A stretch of DNA of 64,000 nucleotides from Sphingomicrobium astaxanthinifaciens (GTDB taxonomy: Bacteria; Pseudomonadota; Alphaproteobacteria; Sphingomonadales; Sphingomonadaceae): NCBI RefSeq assembly GCF_022865105.1, contig NZ_JAKNYM010000002.1:1335501-1399500 (forward strand), in the 5' to 3' direction. The stretch's first letter is position 1. Each line of letters begins with the position of its first letter. The notes below the pieces were generated by a model. The model did no database searches, had not been told where the DNA came from, and worked only from the letters and a program-made list of their open reading frames with translations. Below, piece after piece: positions 16,136-26,249 of the stretch. Both the position numbers and the translations under genes were made by a program.

Positions 16136-19100
16136 ATGAGCCCGCTCGATCCCCTGCCGCGGCTCGGCGGCGCGCAGGCCAACGCCTCCGACCCGACCGT
16201 CCATGCCGCGCTGTCGGCCTCGGCGGGCACGGGCAAGACGATGGTGCTGACGAGTCGCGTGCTGCGGCTGCTCCTGCGCGGGGTCTCGCCTGGCGCGATC
16301 CTCGGTCTCACCTTCACCAAGGCCGCCGCCGCCGAGATGGCCAACCGCATCGGCGCGCGGCTCGCCCGCTGGGTGCGGATGGACGAGCAGCACCTGCGCG
16401 CCGACCTCGCCAACCTCGGCGAGCGCACCGACCCCGACACCATCAAGCGGGCGCGCCAGCTGTTCGCGCGGCTGCTCGACACCCCGGGCGGGCTGCGCAT
16501 CCAGACGATCCACGCCTTCTCGCAATCGCTCCTCGCCAGCTTCCCCGCGGAGGCCGGGATCGCGCCGGGGTTCGAGGCGATCGACGAGCGTGCCGCCGAT
16601 CGCCTCGTGACCGAGGTGCTCGCCGACCTCGCGAGCGAGGCCGCGGCCGCGGCGCTGCCCGGCGATAAGCGTTTTCTCGCCGACCTCGAGGCGCTCAGCC
16701 TACGGCTCGGGCAGGATGGCGCGACCGCCTTTCTCAAGAGCTGCGCGGCCTATCCGCGGGGCTTTGCGCGATTGTCGGAGAAGGGCGCGATCGAGCCGTG
16801 GCTGCGCGAGCTGTCGGGGTTGCCGCGCGAGGGCGATGCCGCCGCGATCCTCGGCACCGCGCTCGCGACCATCGACGACCGCCTGTTCGAGCGGCTCATC
16901 GCCGCCAATCGCGCCTGGGGATCGGGCAAGAAGGCGACGAGTATCGTCGCCAACCTGTCGGCCTTTCGCGCCGCCGCGCCCGCGCAACGGGTCGAGCTGC
17001 TGGCCGGGCTGGGGGCCAATATCGTCAAGGCGGACGGCGAGGTCTGCAAGGTCTACGCCAAGCAGGAAGCGGCGGACCCCGACTATGCGCAGCTGGCGCA
17101 GGACTTCGCCGACTGGTGGCTCCCGCTGGTGCGGCTGCCCGACCGGCTCGGCTATCTTGCCGCGCTCGCCGCCGCGCTGCGGGCCGGCGCCCGCTTCGCC
17201 GCGCGCTACGGGCAGGTCAAGCAGGCGCGCGGGCTGGCCGATTTCACCGACCTCATCGAGTGGACCCTCGAGCTCCTCGACCAACCCGGGATCGGCGACT
17301 GGATCCGCTTCAAGCTCGATGCCCGGATCGACCATGTGCTGATCGACGAGGCGCAGGACACCAACCCCGCGCAATGGCGCATCATCGACGCGATGGTCGA
17401 GGAGTTCTTCCACGGCAATGCCGAGACCGAGGAGCGCTTCCGCACCCTCTTCATGGTCGGCGATTTCAAGCAGGCGATCTACAGCTTCCAGGGCTCGGAG
17501 CCCGAGCAGTTCATCGCCTCGCGCGACCGCTACCGCCGGCTCGCCGAAGGCGCGCAGGCGGCCGCGCGCGACGAGCGCCCGCGTCGCTTCGAGGACCTGT
17601 CGGTGTCGACCAGCTTCCGCTCCGCCCCCGCGGTGCTCGCGCTCGTCGACCGGGTCATCGAGACGGTCGGCCCCGAGGCGATGGGGCTGCCCGCCGCGCC
17701 CCCGCGCCACGCCGTCGCCCCGCATCGGGCCGAGCATTTCGGCAGCGTGGAGCTCTGGCCCGCCTTCGATTTCGACGAGGAGGCGGGCGCCGGGTCGGGC
17801 GCGGGCGAGCAGGACGCGGGCGAGGAAAACTGGCTCGACCTGCGCGACCGCCATTATGCGCGCACGCTCGCCGAGGAAGTGAAGGCGCTGGTCGACACGG
17901 GCACCGCGCCCGGCGACATCCTGATCCTGCTGCGTCGCCGTTCCGAACTGGCCTCGCTGATCGTCGCCCGGCTGTTCGCGGCCGGGGTACCGGTGGCGGG
18001 GGTCGACCGCCTCTTCCTCTCGCGCCCGCTGGCGGTGCAGGACCTGCTCGCGGCGATGCGCTTCGCCGCGCAGCCGGGCGATGACCTCAGCCTTGCCTGC
18101 CTACTCGTTGGCCCGCTCGTGGGCTGGAGCCAGGAGCAGCTCGAGGCGCTGGCGATCGAGCGCGACACCCCGCGGCTGTGGGACAGCCTGCGACGCCGCG
18201 AGGACGCCCCCGCCAAGGCCGCGCGCGCGGTGCTCGACGAGCTCCTCGCGATGGCCGATTTCACCGGCCCCGGGGCGTTTCTCGAGGCGATCCTGTCGGG
18301 GCCGATGGACGGGCGCCGCAAGCTCATGGCGCGGCTCGGCCATGACGCGCGCGACCCGATCGAGGAGCTGCTCAACGCCGCGCTCGACTTCGAGCGCAAC
18401 GACAGTGGGTCGCTCGACCATTTCCTCGCCCGCATCGAGGCCGACGACAGCGAGGTCAAGCGCGAGGCGGGGGGCAAGGGCGCCGAGGTCCGGGTCATGA
18501 CCGTGCATGGCGCCAAGGGGCTCGAGGCGCCCGTCGTCATCCTCGCCGATGCGACCTGGGACCCCGCGCGCGGCGGCACGCGCCCGACCGTCACGCTGCC
18601 GCTCGACGATCTTGGCGAGATGCCGCTGCTGCAGCCCCGCAAGGACGAGCGCGGCCCGCCCTTCGCCGCTGCGCTCGAGGCACTCGAGGCGCGCGAGCGC
18701 GAGGAGCATTGGCGGTTGCTCTACGTCGCGCTGACCCGCGCCGAGGAGCGGCTGATCATCGCCGGCCCGCGCCCGCGCAAGCGGCGCAAGGGGGAGGGGC
18801 TCGAGCCGCTGCCCGAGGCGTGCTGGCACGTCGCGGTGGCGCGCGCGCTCGCCACCCTCGACAGCGCCCCGCTCGAGCGCGACTGGGCACGCACCGACGG
18901 GCTGGTCTACTTTACCGGGCGCCCGCGGCCCCGCCCCGCGCGGGCACTGCCGGGCGCGGGGCGCCAGTGCGAGCTGCCCGAATGGGCCCGCCGCCCGGCG
19001 CCCGCCGAGGCGCGCCCGCCGCGCCCGCTCAGCCCCTCGGCGATCGAGGGCGTCGAGGATATCGCCTTTCCCCCGGCCACCCCCGACCAGCGCGATGCGG

Positions 19101-19561
19101 CGCGCCGCGGCATCCTCATCCATGCGCTGCTCGAACGGCTCCCCGGGGTGCCCGCCGAGGCGCGCGCCGCCACCGCGCAGCGCTGGCTGACGACCAGCCA
19201 CGGGGTCGCCGCCGCCGAGGCCGAGGCGCTCGCCACCGCCGCGCTCGGGGTGATCGAGGCACCCGAGCATGCGGCGCTGTTCGGCGACAATGCGCTTGCC
19301 GAGGCGCCGCTCGCCGCCACGCTGCCCGATGGGCGGGTGATCGCGGGCACCGTCGACCGGCTGCTGGTCGAGCCCGATCGCGTCCTCGTCGTCGATTTCA
19401 AGACGGGACGCCGCGTGCCCGAGGATGCGGCCGCCGTGCCCGAGGCCTACCGCCGCCAGATGGCCGCCTATGTCGCCGCGCTCGAAGTCATCTTCCCGGG
19501 GCGGCGGATCGAGAGCGCGCTGCTCTATACCGCGGGGCCGCGGCTGCTCGTTCTGCCCTGA
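16136..19561 (+). CDS. addA: double-strand break repair helicase AddA
   Basis: A 1141-residue UvrD/RecB-type helicase with nuclease, partner of AddB. Motif I is SASAGTGKTMVLTSRV near residues 28-43 and motif Ia LTFTKAAAAEM. Motif II is HVLIDEAQDTNPAQW near residue 400, then FMVGDFKQAIYSFQGS (III) and RVMTVHGAKGLEAPVVILAD (V) near residue 790. ALTRAEERLIIAG is motif VI. The C-terminus has the RecB-family nuclease core GTVDRLLVEPDRVLVVDFKTG near residue 1075. GAGG lies six bases before the ATG at 16136. Having a nuclease in both subunits is standard for AddAB. Expression may rely on read-through from addB despite the antisense small gene between them. Confidence 0.95.
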   Translation: MSPLDPLPRLGGAQANASDPTVHAALSASAGTGKTMVLTSRVLRLLLRGVSPGAILGLTFTKAAAAEMANRIGARLARWVRMDEQHLRADLANLGERTDPDTIKRARQLFARLLDTPGGLRIQTIHAFSQSLLASFPAEAGIAPGFEAIDERAADRLVTEVLADLASEAAAAALPGDKRFLADLEALSLRLGQDGATAFLKSCAAYPRGFARLSEKGAIEPWLRELSGLPREGDAAAILGTALATIDDRLFERLIAANRAWGSGKKATSIVANLSAFRAAAPAQRVELLAGLGANIVKADGEVCKVYAKQEAADPDYAQLAQDFADWWLPLVRLPDRLGYLAALAAALRAGARFAARYGQVKQARGLADFTDLIEWTLELLDQPGIGDWIRFKLDARIDHVLIDEAQDTNPAQWRIIDAMVEEFFHGNAETEERFRTLFMVGDFKQAIYSFQGSEPEQFIASRDRYRRLAEGAQAAARDERPRRFEDLSVSTSFRSAPAVLALVDRVIETVGPEAMGLPAAPPRHAVAPHRAEHFGSVELWPAFDFDEEAGAGSGAGEQDAGEENWLDLRDRHYARTLAEEVKALVDTGTAPGDILILLRRRSELASLIVARLFAAGVPVAGVDRLFLSRPLAVQDLLAAMRFAAQPGDDLSLACLLVGPLVGWSQEQLEALAIERDTPRLWDSLRRREDAPAKAARAVLDELLAMADFTGPGAFLEAILSGPMDGRRKLMARLGHDARDPIEELLNAALDFERNDSGSLDHFLARIEADDSEVKREAGGKGAEVRVMTVHGAKGLEAPVVILADATWDPARGGTRPTVTLPLDDLGEMPLLQPRKDERGPPFAAALEALEAREREEHWRLLYVALTRAEERLIIAGPRPRKRRKGEGLEPLPEACWHVAVARALATLDSAPLERDWARTDGLVYFTGRPRPRPARALPGAGRQCELPEWARRPAPAEARPPRPLSPSAIEGVEDIAFPPATPDQRDAARRGILIHALLERLPGVPAEARAATAQRWLTTSHGVAAAEAEALATAALGVIEAPEHAALFGDNALAEAPLAATLPDGRVIAGTVDRLLVEPDRVLVVDFKTGRRVPEDAAAVPEAYRRQMAAYVAALEVIFPGRRIESALLYTAGPRLLVLP

Positions 19562-19633
19562 GGCCTTCGCCCTTGAGGTAGCGCCCGCGCTGCTCCATAT
19601 GGGCCGTCAAGTTGCATTGAGGAGAAGGCGCGA

Positions 19634-19954
19634 ATGGCCACCAAAGCTGTCACCGACCAGAGTTTCGAAGCCGACGTGCTCAACGCCGACCAGCCCGTGC
19701 TGGTCGACTTTTGGGCCGAATGGTGCGGGCCGTGCCGCATGATCGCCCCGGCGCTCGAGGAGATCAGCGAGGAACTCGGCGACCGGCTGACCATCGCCAA
19801 GATCAACATCGACGAAAATCCTGAGACGCCGGGCAAATATGGCGTGCGCGGCATCCCCACCATGCTCCTGTTCAAGAACGGCGAGGCGGTCGCGCAGAAG
19901 GTCGGAGCCGCGCCCAAGGGGCAGATCCAGCAGTGGGTCGAAGGCGCGCTCTAG
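19634..19954 (+). CDS. trxA: thioredoxin 1
   Basis: A 106-residue cytosolic thioredoxin, the general protein disulphide reductant recycled by thioredoxin reductase. The active site [11 protein letters not shown] has Cys31 and Cys34; the cis-proline loop is [11 protein letters not shown] near residue 75; the C-terminal helix ends in [10 protein letters not shown]. Length matches E. coli TrxA. GGAG lies about nine bases before the ATG. It ends the addB-addA block and is followed by a strong terminator at 19977-20018. Confidence 0.97.
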   Translation: MATKAVTDQSFEADVLNADQPVLVDFWAEWCGPCRMIAPALEEISEELGDRLTIAKINIDENPETPGKYGVRGIPTMLLFKNGEAVAQKVGAAPKGQIQQWVEGAL

Positions 19955-19976
19955 CGCCGCCTCGCTTTCGTTGACG

Positions 19977-20018
19977 AACGGTCGGGTCGCTCCTACATCG
20001 CGATCCGACCGTTTTCTT
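19977..20018 (+). terminator. intrinsic terminator after trxA
   Basis: Stem AACGGTCGGGTCGC (19977-19990) with GCGATCCGACCGTT (20000-20013), fourteen pairs including one G-U, nine-base loop, followed by TTCTTTAT. It closes the divL-to-trxA block. Confidence 0.88.
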
Positions 20019-20075
20019 TATCGGGCGGGGCATTGCGCCCACCTGTCCCAGCCCCAAATTTCGTAGGGAATTTTC

Positions 20076-22829
20076 ATGTTCGCCGGCCTCGCCAAATCGC
20101 TCTTCGGCTCGTCCAACGACCGTTATGTCGCCAAGCTTCGCAAGATTGTCGACGTCATCAACGGCCACGAGTCCACCTTTGAGGCGATGAGCGACGAGGA
20201 GCTGCAGGGCATGACACAGCAGTTCCGCGACCGTCACGCCGCGGGCGAGAGCCTCGACGACCTGCTGCCCGAGGCCTTCGCGGTGGTGCGCGAGGCGGCC
20301 AAGCGCACGCTCGGCCAGCGCCATTATGACGTGCAGATGATCGGCGGCATCGCGCTGCATCGCGGCGAGATCGCCGAGATGCGCACGGGCGAGGGCAAGA
20401 CGCTCGTCTCCACGCTCGCGGCCTATCTCAACGCGCTGCCGGGCAAGGGCGTCCATGTCGTCACCGTCAACGACTATCTGGCCAAGCGCGATGCCGAGTG
20501 GATGGGGCAGCTGCACCAGTTCCTCGGTCTCTCGGTCGGGGTCATCGTCCCCAACATGATGGAGCAGGACCGGCGCAACGCCTACAAGGCCGACATCACC
20601 TACGCGACCAACAACGAGCTCGGGTTCGACTATCTGCGCGACAACATGAAGATGAGCCGCGCCCAGATGGTGCAGCGGCCCTTCAACTTCGCCATCGTCG
20701 ACGAGGTCGATTCGATCCTCATCGACGAGGCGCGCACCCCGCTCATCATCTCGGGGCCCACCGACGACAAGTCCGACCTCTACCTCAAGATCGATGCCAT
20801 CGTGAAAACGCTGGTCGAGGACGACTACGAGCAGGACGAGAAGCTGCGCAGCGTCGTCCTCACCGAGGACGGCACCGAGAAGATGGAGCGGCTTCTCGAA
20901 CAGGCCGAGCTGATCGAGGGCACCAACCTCTACGACGTCGCCAACACGCAGGTCGTCCACCACGTCAACCAGGCGCTCAAGGCCAACGTGCTGTTCAAGC
21001 GCGACACCGACTATGTCGTGAAGGACGACGAGGTCGTCATCATCGACGAGTTCACCGGGCGCATGATGGACGGGCGCCGCTGGTCCGACGGGCTCCACCA
21101 GGCGGTCGAGGCCAAGGAAGGCGTGCCGATCAAGCCCGAGAACCAGACGCTCGCCTCGATCACCTTCCAGAACTATTTCCGCATGTATCCCAAGCTTGCG
21201 GGGATGACCGGCACCGCCGCGACCGAAGCGCCCGAATTCCACGACATCTACGGCATGGACGTGGTCACCATCCCGACCAACCTGCCGGTGCAGCGGATCG
21301 ACGAGGAGGACGAGTTCTACAAGAACATGACCGACAAGTTCGCGGCGATCGCGAAGGAGATCAAGGCGCGGCAGGAAAAGGGGCAGCCCGTCCTCGTCGG
21401 CACCGTCTCGATCGAGAAGTCGGAAATGCTCAGCGAGTTCCTCACCAAGGAGGGGATCGAGCACAGCGTCCTCAACGCCCGCTTCCACGAGAAGGAAGCG
21501 CATATCGTCGCGCAGGCGGGGCGCATCGGCGCCGTCACCGTGGCCACCAACATGGCCGGCCGCGGCACCGACATCCAGCTCGGCGGCAATGTCGATTTCC
21601 GCATCGAGGACGAATTGTCGGGAATGGAGGAGGGCCCCGAAAGGGACGCCGCGATCGAGAAGATCAAGGCCGAGGTCGAGGCCGAGCGGCAGAAGGTGAA
21701 GGAGCTCGGCGGGCTGTTCATCCTCGCCACCGAGCGCCACGAGAGCCGCCGCATCGACAACCAGCTGCGCGGGCGCGCCGGGCGGCAGGGCGATCCGGGC
21801 ATGAGCCGCTTCTACCTCAGCCTCGATGACGACCTGCTGCGCATCTTCGGCCCGCAGGCTGCCTTCGCGCGGCTGATGAACAAGAACCTCCAGGACGGCG
21901 AGGCGATCACCCACCCGTGGATCTCCAAGGCGATCGAGACCGCGCAGAAGAAGGTCGAGGCGCGCAACTATGACGTGCGCAAGCAGGTCGTCGAGTTCGA
22001 CGACGTGATGAACGACCAGCGCAAGGTCATCTACGAGATGCGCGCCGACGTGATGGACGCCGAGACCGTCGGCGACGTCGTCGAGGACATGCGCCACGAC
22101 ACCATCGCCGGGCTCGTCACCCATCACGCCCCGCTCGGCTCCTTCCCCGAACAGTGGGACATCGCCGAGATGAAGGCGAGCTTCGAGGAGATCATGGGGC
22201 TCGACCTGCCGCTCGAGCAGTGGGTCGAGGAAGACACCGTCGACCAGGAATTGTGGATCGAGCGGATCGGGCAGATCGCCGACGCCGCCATGGCCGAAAA
22301 GCTCAAGGACGTCGATCCCGAGCGCTGGACGCAGGCCGAGAAGCAGATCCTCATTTCCTCGCTCGACACGCACTGGAAGGAGCATCTGGCCACGCTCGAT
22401 GCGCTGCGCCAGGTGGTGCACCTGCGCTCCTATGCGCAAAAGAAGCCGATCGACGAATATAAGAAGGAAGCCTTCTTCCTGTTCGAACGGCTGATGGTCA
22501 CGCTGCGCGAAGAGGTCACCAAGACCATCATGCGCGCGCGCATCGCGGTCGAGCCGCCGGTCACGCCGCCCCCGGTGCCGCACGTTCCCGACTTCATCAC
22601 CAGCCATTTCGACCCGTTGTCGGGCGACGACAATAGCGCCGACGTCGATGCTGCCACCGGCGCCATCATGTCGAGCCTGCCGCCGCGCCAGAGCCCGCGG
22701 CCCGCGGCGCCGCAGGCGGTGATGGACGCCAAGCCGGAGGGCGAATTCACCCCTCCCGCGAGCCGCAATTCGCCATGCCCCTGCGGCTCGGGCCGCAAGT
22801 ACAAGCATTGTCACGGGGCGCTTTCCTAA
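20076..22829 (+). CDS. secA: preprotein translocase ATPase SecA
   Basis: A 917-residue motor that drives secretory proteins through SecYEG. Motif I is [19 protein letters not shown] near residues 103-120; motif II is [20 protein letters not shown] near residue 208; later helicase motifs include [18 protein letters not shown] and [13 protein letters not shown]. The C-terminal tail carries the SEC-C zinc motif [13 protein letters not shown], which binds SecB and phospholipid, after a Pro-rich linker. Length is typical of alphaproteobacterial SecA. It has its own upstream region after the trxA terminator, so probably its own promoter. Eight bases separate it from putA. Confidence 0.98.
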   Translation: MFAGLAKSLFGSSNDRYVAKLRKIVDVINGHESTFEAMSDEELQGMTQQFRDRHAAGESLDDLLPEAFAVVREAAKRTLGQRHYDVQMIGGIALHRGEIAEMRTGEGKTLVSTLAAYLNALPGKGVHVVTVNDYLAKRDAEWMGQLHQFLGLSVGVIVPNMMEQDRRNAYKADITYATNNELGFDYLRDNMKMSRAQMVQRPFNFAIVDEVDSILIDEARTPLIISGPTDDKSDLYLKIDAIVKTLVEDDYEQDEKLRSVVLTEDGTEKMERLLEQAELIEGTNLYDVANTQVVHHVNQALKANVLFKRDTDYVVKDDEVVIIDEFTGRMMDGRRWSDGLHQAVEAKEGVPIKPENQTLASITFQNYFRMYPKLAGMTGTAATEAPEFHDIYGMDVVTIPTNLPVQRIDEEDEFYKNMTDKFAAIAKEIKARQEKGQPVLVGTVSIEKSEMLSEFLTKEGIEHSVLNARFHEKEAHIVAQAGRIGAVTVATNMAGRGTDIQLGGNVDFRIEDELSGMEEGPERDAAIEKIKAEVEAERQKVKELGGLFILATERHESRRIDNQLRGRAGRQGDPGMSRFYLSLDDDLLRIFGPQAAFARLMNKNLQDGEAITHPWISKAIETAQKKVEARNYDVRKQVVEFDDVMNDQRKVIYEMRADVMDAETVGDVVEDMRHDTIAGLVTHHAPLGSFPEQWDIAEMKASFEEIMGLDLPLEQWVEEDTVDQELWIERIGQIADAAMAEKLKDVDPERWTQAEKQILISSLDTHWKEHLATLDALRQVVHLRSYAQKKPIDEYKKEAFFLFERLMVTLREEVTKTIMRARIAVEPPVTPPPVPHVPDFITSHFDPLSGDDNSADVDAATGAIMSSLPPRQSPRPAAPQAVMDAKPEGEFTPPASRNSPCPCGSGRKYKHCHGALS

Positions 22830-22837
22830 GGACCTTT

Positions 22838-25800
22838 ATGAACGCCATCGACCGCTCCGCTCTGCGTGCTGCCTATCGCGCCGAGGAAAATGCCATTGTC
22901 TCGGAGCGGATCGAACAGGCCCGCCTGAGCCCGGCGCAGGCCGACGAGGCCGAGGCCACCGCCGCGACGCTGATCCGCGCGATGCGCGAGCACAAGGCGC
23001 AGGGCATCGACGCCTTCATGCAAGCCTATGACCTCGGCTCGGACGAGGGCATCGCGCTGATGTGCCTCGCCGAGGCGCTGCTGCGCATCCCCGACGCCGA
23101 GACCATCGACGACCTCATCCACGACAAGCTGGCCGGTCCCGACTGGGCCGAGAAGCTGGGGCAGTCGCGCTCGACCTTCGTCAACGCCGCGACCTTCTCG
23201 CTGCTGATGACGGGCAAGGTGCTCGAGGAAGCCAATGACGATGCGCGCAACTGGCGCGCCGCGCTCGGCCGCGCGGTGGGCCGCCTCGGCGAACCCGTAA
23301 TCCGCACCGCGGTCGGGCAGGCGATGAAGATCCTCGGCAAGCAGTTCGTCTTCGGGCGCACCATCGAGGAGGCGCTGCGCCGCGCCCGGCCCGAGATCCA
23401 GCGCGGGTTGAGCCACAGCTTCGACATGCTCGGCGAAGCGGCCATGACCCACGCCGACGCCGCGCGCTACGCCCGTGCCTATGGCGAGGCGATCGACCGC
23501 CTCGGCGCCGAGGGCAGGGCGGCCAGCTTCCACGGCGCGCCCGGCATCTCGGTCAAGCTTTCCGCGCTGCATCCGCGCTACGAATGGAGCCACGCCGAGG
23601 AGGCGAAGGCCGCGATCGTGCCGGTGCTTGCCGACCTCGCGCGCAAGGCGGCCGCCGCCAACGTCCATCTCACGGTCGACGCCGAAGAAGCCGACCGGCT
23701 CGAACTCAGCCTCGACATCATCGAGGCGATCGCTGCCGACGACCGCCTCTTCGCCGAGGGCTGGGAGGGCTTCGGGATGGCGATCCAGGCCTATCAGAAA
23801 CGCGGGCTGCACGTGTGCGACTGGGCGATCCGGCTGGCGCAGACCTATCGCCGCAAGCTGTTCGTGCGGCTCGTCAAGGGCGCCTATTGGGACACCGAGA
23901 TCAAGGCCGCGCAGGTCGCCGGGCTCGAGGACTATCCGGTCTTCACCCGCAAGCTGGGCACCGACGTCTCCTACCTCGCCTGCGCGCGCAAGCTGCTCTC
24001 GGCGCCGGGCACGATCTTCCCCGCCTTCGCCACCCACAACGCCAACACCATCGCCGCGATCAAGGCGCTCGCGGGCCCGCGCCCGGGCAAGCCGGGGTTC
24101 GAATTCCAGCGGCTCCACGGGATGGGCGATGAGCTCTATACCGAGCTGCACGCGCTCGAGGACGGGCTCGGCGAAGAGCATAGCCCGGTGCGCATCTACG
24201 CCCCCGTCGGCAGCCACAAGGAACTGCTCGCCTATCTCGTCCGCCGCCTCCTCGAGAACGGCGCCAACTCCTCGTTCGTCAACCGCATCGCCGACGAGCG
24301 CGTCAGCGTAGAGGATCTCGTGCGCGACCCCGTCGCGCTGATGGACAGCCTCGAGCCCAAGCGCAATCCGGCGATCCCGCTGCCCGACCAGATCTTCGGG
24401 CTCGGGCGCAAGAACAGCGCGGGAGTCGACCTGTCCGACCCGCTGGTGCGCGAACCGCTGATGGAGCGGCTCGACCAGCTCAGCGCGCAAAGCTACGAGG
24501 CGATCCCGACCGAACGCTCGAAGGACGAGCACCCGGTGCGCCGCATCACCAGCCCGCACGACGATCGCATCGAGATCGGCATCGTCCACGAGGCGACCGA
24601 GGGCGCGATCGACCGCGCGATGCACGAGGCCGCCGCCGCGCAGCCGGCGTGGGACCAGCTCGGCGGCGAGAAGCGCGCCGACCTGCTCGACCGCACCGCC
24701 GACCTGTTCGAGCAGCATGCCGAGACCTTCTTCAGCCTGTGCATCCGCGAAGCTGGCAAGACGCTGCCCGATGCCATCCTCGAGGTGCGCGAGGCGGTCG
24801 ATTTCCTGCGCTATTACGCCGCCGAGGCGCGCCAGAAGTTCAGCCACCCGATCCCGCTTCCCGGGCCCACTGGCGAACTCAACGAACTGCGGCTGCACGG
24901 GCGCGGGGTGTGGACCTGCATCAGCCCGTGGAATTTCCCGCTCGCCATCTTCACCGGCCCGGTCGCCGCCGCGCTCGCTGCGGGCAATGCGGTAATGGCC
25001 AAACCTGCCGAACAGACCCCGCTGATCGCCGATTTCGCCATCGACCTGATGCACCAGGCGGGGATCCCGCGCGCCATCGCCCAGTTCATGCCGGGCGACG
25101 GCAAGGTGGGGGCCGCGCTGGTCGCGCATCCGCTCACCGCGGGGGTCGCCTTCACCGGCTCGACCGAGACCGCGCGGATCATCAACCGCACCATCGCCGA
25201 CCGGCAGGACGGGCCGATCGTCCCGCTGATCGCCGAGACGGGCGGGCAGAATGCGATGATCGTCGATAGCAGCGCGCTGCCCGAACAGGTCACCCGCGAC
25301 GTCGTCGCATCCTCCTTCCAGTCGGCGGGGCAGCGCTGCTCGGCGCTGCGCGTGCTCTACATCCAGGACGATGTCGCCGACGGCATGATCGAGATGATCG
25401 CGGGCGCGCTCGAAGCGCAGCAGATCGGCGACCCGCGCCTGCTCACCACCGACGTCGGCCCGGTGATCGACGCGCAGGCGCGCCAGGCGCTGCGCCGCCA
25501 CCTCGACTGGCTCGACCATCACGCCAAGTGCATCGTGCGCCGCGAGATCCCCGAGGAACTCGACGCCTACGGCTATTACGTCAGCCCGAGCATCTACGAG
25601 ATCGAGCATCTCTCGCAGCTCCAGGGCGAGAATTTCGGCCCCATCCTGCACATCATCCGCTGGAAGGCGGGCGAACTCGACAAGGTGGTCGAGGCGATCA
25701 ACTCGACCGGCTACGGGCTCACGCTCGGGCTCCAGAGCCGGATCGACCTCAACCGCCGCTATGTCGAGAAGCACGCGCGCGTCGGCAACCTCTACGTCAA

Positions 25801-25981
25801 CCGCAACCAGATCGGCGCGGTGGTGGAATCGCAGCCCTTTGGCGGCGAGGGGCTGAGCGGCACCGGCCCCAAGGCGGGCGGCCCGCACTATGTCGAGCGG
25901 TTCGCGACCGAACGCGTGACCTGCGTCGACACCACCGCGGCGGGCGGCAACGCCAGCCTGATGGCGAGCCTCGAGGGCTAG
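22838..25981 (+). CDS. putA: bifunctional proline dehydrogenase / P5C dehydrogenase, short PutA
   Basis: A 1047-residue fusion oxidising proline to glutamate. The FAD-binding proline dehydrogenase barrel (about residues 80-450) has AYQKRGLHVCDWAIRLAQTY, RLVKGAYWDTEIK, AFATHNANT and YAPVGSHKELLAYLVRRLLE. The aldehyde dehydrogenase half (about 540-1010) has SPWNFPLAIFTGPVAAALAA, VAFTGSTETARI, IAETGGQNAMIV and SAGQRCSALRVL with the catalytic Cys. It lacks the N-terminal ribbon-helix-helix repressor domain of E. coli PutA (1320 residues), so this is the short type-A enzyme that cannot self-regulate. TAAGGA lies about five bases before the ATG. A hairpin follows at 26064-26095. Confidence 0.96.
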   Translation: MNAIDRSALRAAYRAEENAIVSERIEQARLSPAQADEAEATAATLIRAMREHKAQGIDAFMQAYDLGSDEGIALMCLAEALLRIPDAETIDDLIHDKLAGPDWAEKLGQSRSTFVNAATFSLLMTGKVLEEANDDARNWRAALGRAVGRLGEPVIRTAVGQAMKILGKQFVFGRTIEEALRRARPEIQRGLSHSFDMLGEAAMTHADAARYARAYGEAIDRLGAEGRAASFHGAPGISVKLSALHPRYEWSHAEEAKAAIVPVLADLARKAAAANVHLTVDAEEADRLELSLDIIEAIAADDRLFAEGWEGFGMAIQAYQKRGLHVCDWAIRLAQTYRRKLFVRLVKGAYWDTEIKAAQVAGLEDYPVFTRKLGTDVSYLACARKLLSAPGTIFPAFATHNANTIAAIKALAGPRPGKPGFEFQRLHGMGDELYTELHALEDGLGEEHSPVRIYAPVGSHKELLAYLVRRLLENGANSSFVNRIADERVSVEDLVRDPVALMDSLEPKRNPAIPLPDQIFGLGRKNSAGVDLSDPLVREPLMERLDQLSAQSYEAIPTERSKDEHPVRRITSPHDDRIEIGIVHEATEGAIDRAMHEAAAAQPAWDQLGGEKRADLLDRTADLFEQHAETFFSLCIREAGKTLPDAILEVREAVDFLRYYAAEARQKFSHPIPLPGPTGELNELRLHGRGVWTCISPWNFPLAIFTGPVAAALAAGNAVMAKPAEQTPLIADFAIDLMHQAGIPRAIAQFMPGDGKVGAALVAHPLTAGVAFTGSTETARIINRTIADRQDGPIVPLIAETGGQNAMIVDSSALPEQVTRDVVASSFQSAGQRCSALRVLYIQDDVADGMIEMIAGALEAQQIGDPRLLTTDVGPVIDAQARQALRRHLDWLDHHAKCIVRREIPEELDAYGYYVSPSIYEIEHLSQLQGENFGPILHIIRWKAGELDKVVEAINSTGYGLTLGLQSRIDLNRRYVEKHARVGNLYVNRNQIGAVVESQPFGGEGLSGTGPKAGGPHYVERFATERVTCVDTTAAGGNASLMASLEG

Positions 25982-26063
25982 GCGGGACCGTCGCGGGGCG
26001 GCAGTAGGGGGGCGGGAGGCGCTCGCGTCCCCCCGAGCCCGCCTTCGCCGGGCCCTGAAACGC

Positions 26064-26095
26064 CTTGGGGCGCGATCCGAAGATCACGCCCCAAG
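26064..26095. terminator. bidirectional terminator between putA and tRNA-Asn
   Basis: Stem CTTGGGGCG-C-GATC with GATC-A-CGCCCCAAG, thirteen pairs with one mismatch. On the minus strand the loop is UUCG closed by C-G, an extra-stable tetraloop. It lies 22 bases downstream of the tRNA 3' end and about 83 bases after putA. Confidence 0.75.
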
Positions 26096-26116
26096 CGGTT
26101 GCCGTAGCAGGAAAAA

Positions 26117-26191
26117 TGGCTCCCCGAGTTGGATTCGAACCAACGGCCGTTCGATTAACAGTCGAATGCTCTACCGCTGAGCTATCGGGGA
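26117..26191 (-). tRNA. tRNA-Asn (GTT)
   Basis: A 75-base cloverleaf on the minus strand. The acceptor TCCCCGA pairs with TCGGGGA, discriminator G, and CCA is encoded. The D arm is GCTCAGCGGTAGAGC, the anticodon arm TTCGACTGTTAATCGAA with anticodon GTT, and the T arm reads GGTTCGAATCC. TTTTT follows the CCA directly. No integrated element or repeated 3' end of the tRNA was seen nearby. Confidence 0.97.
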
Positions 26192-26249
26192 GCAGCCCGA
26201 AGGCAGTGACGGCGCGTATAGCGCAGCCGCCCGGTGATGCAACCCCCTT

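Noticed and set aside
19872-22814. 980-codon minus-strand open frame opposite secA
   Set aside because: Shadow of secA with low-complexity His/Asp/Leu-rich translation and no motif.
22826-25888. 1020-codon minus-strand open frame opposite putA
   Set aside because: Antisense shadow; putA motifs are complete on the plus strand.
26117-26191. Integration site at tRNA-Asn
   Set aside because: No duplicated tRNA 3' end or integrase in the surrounding sequence.
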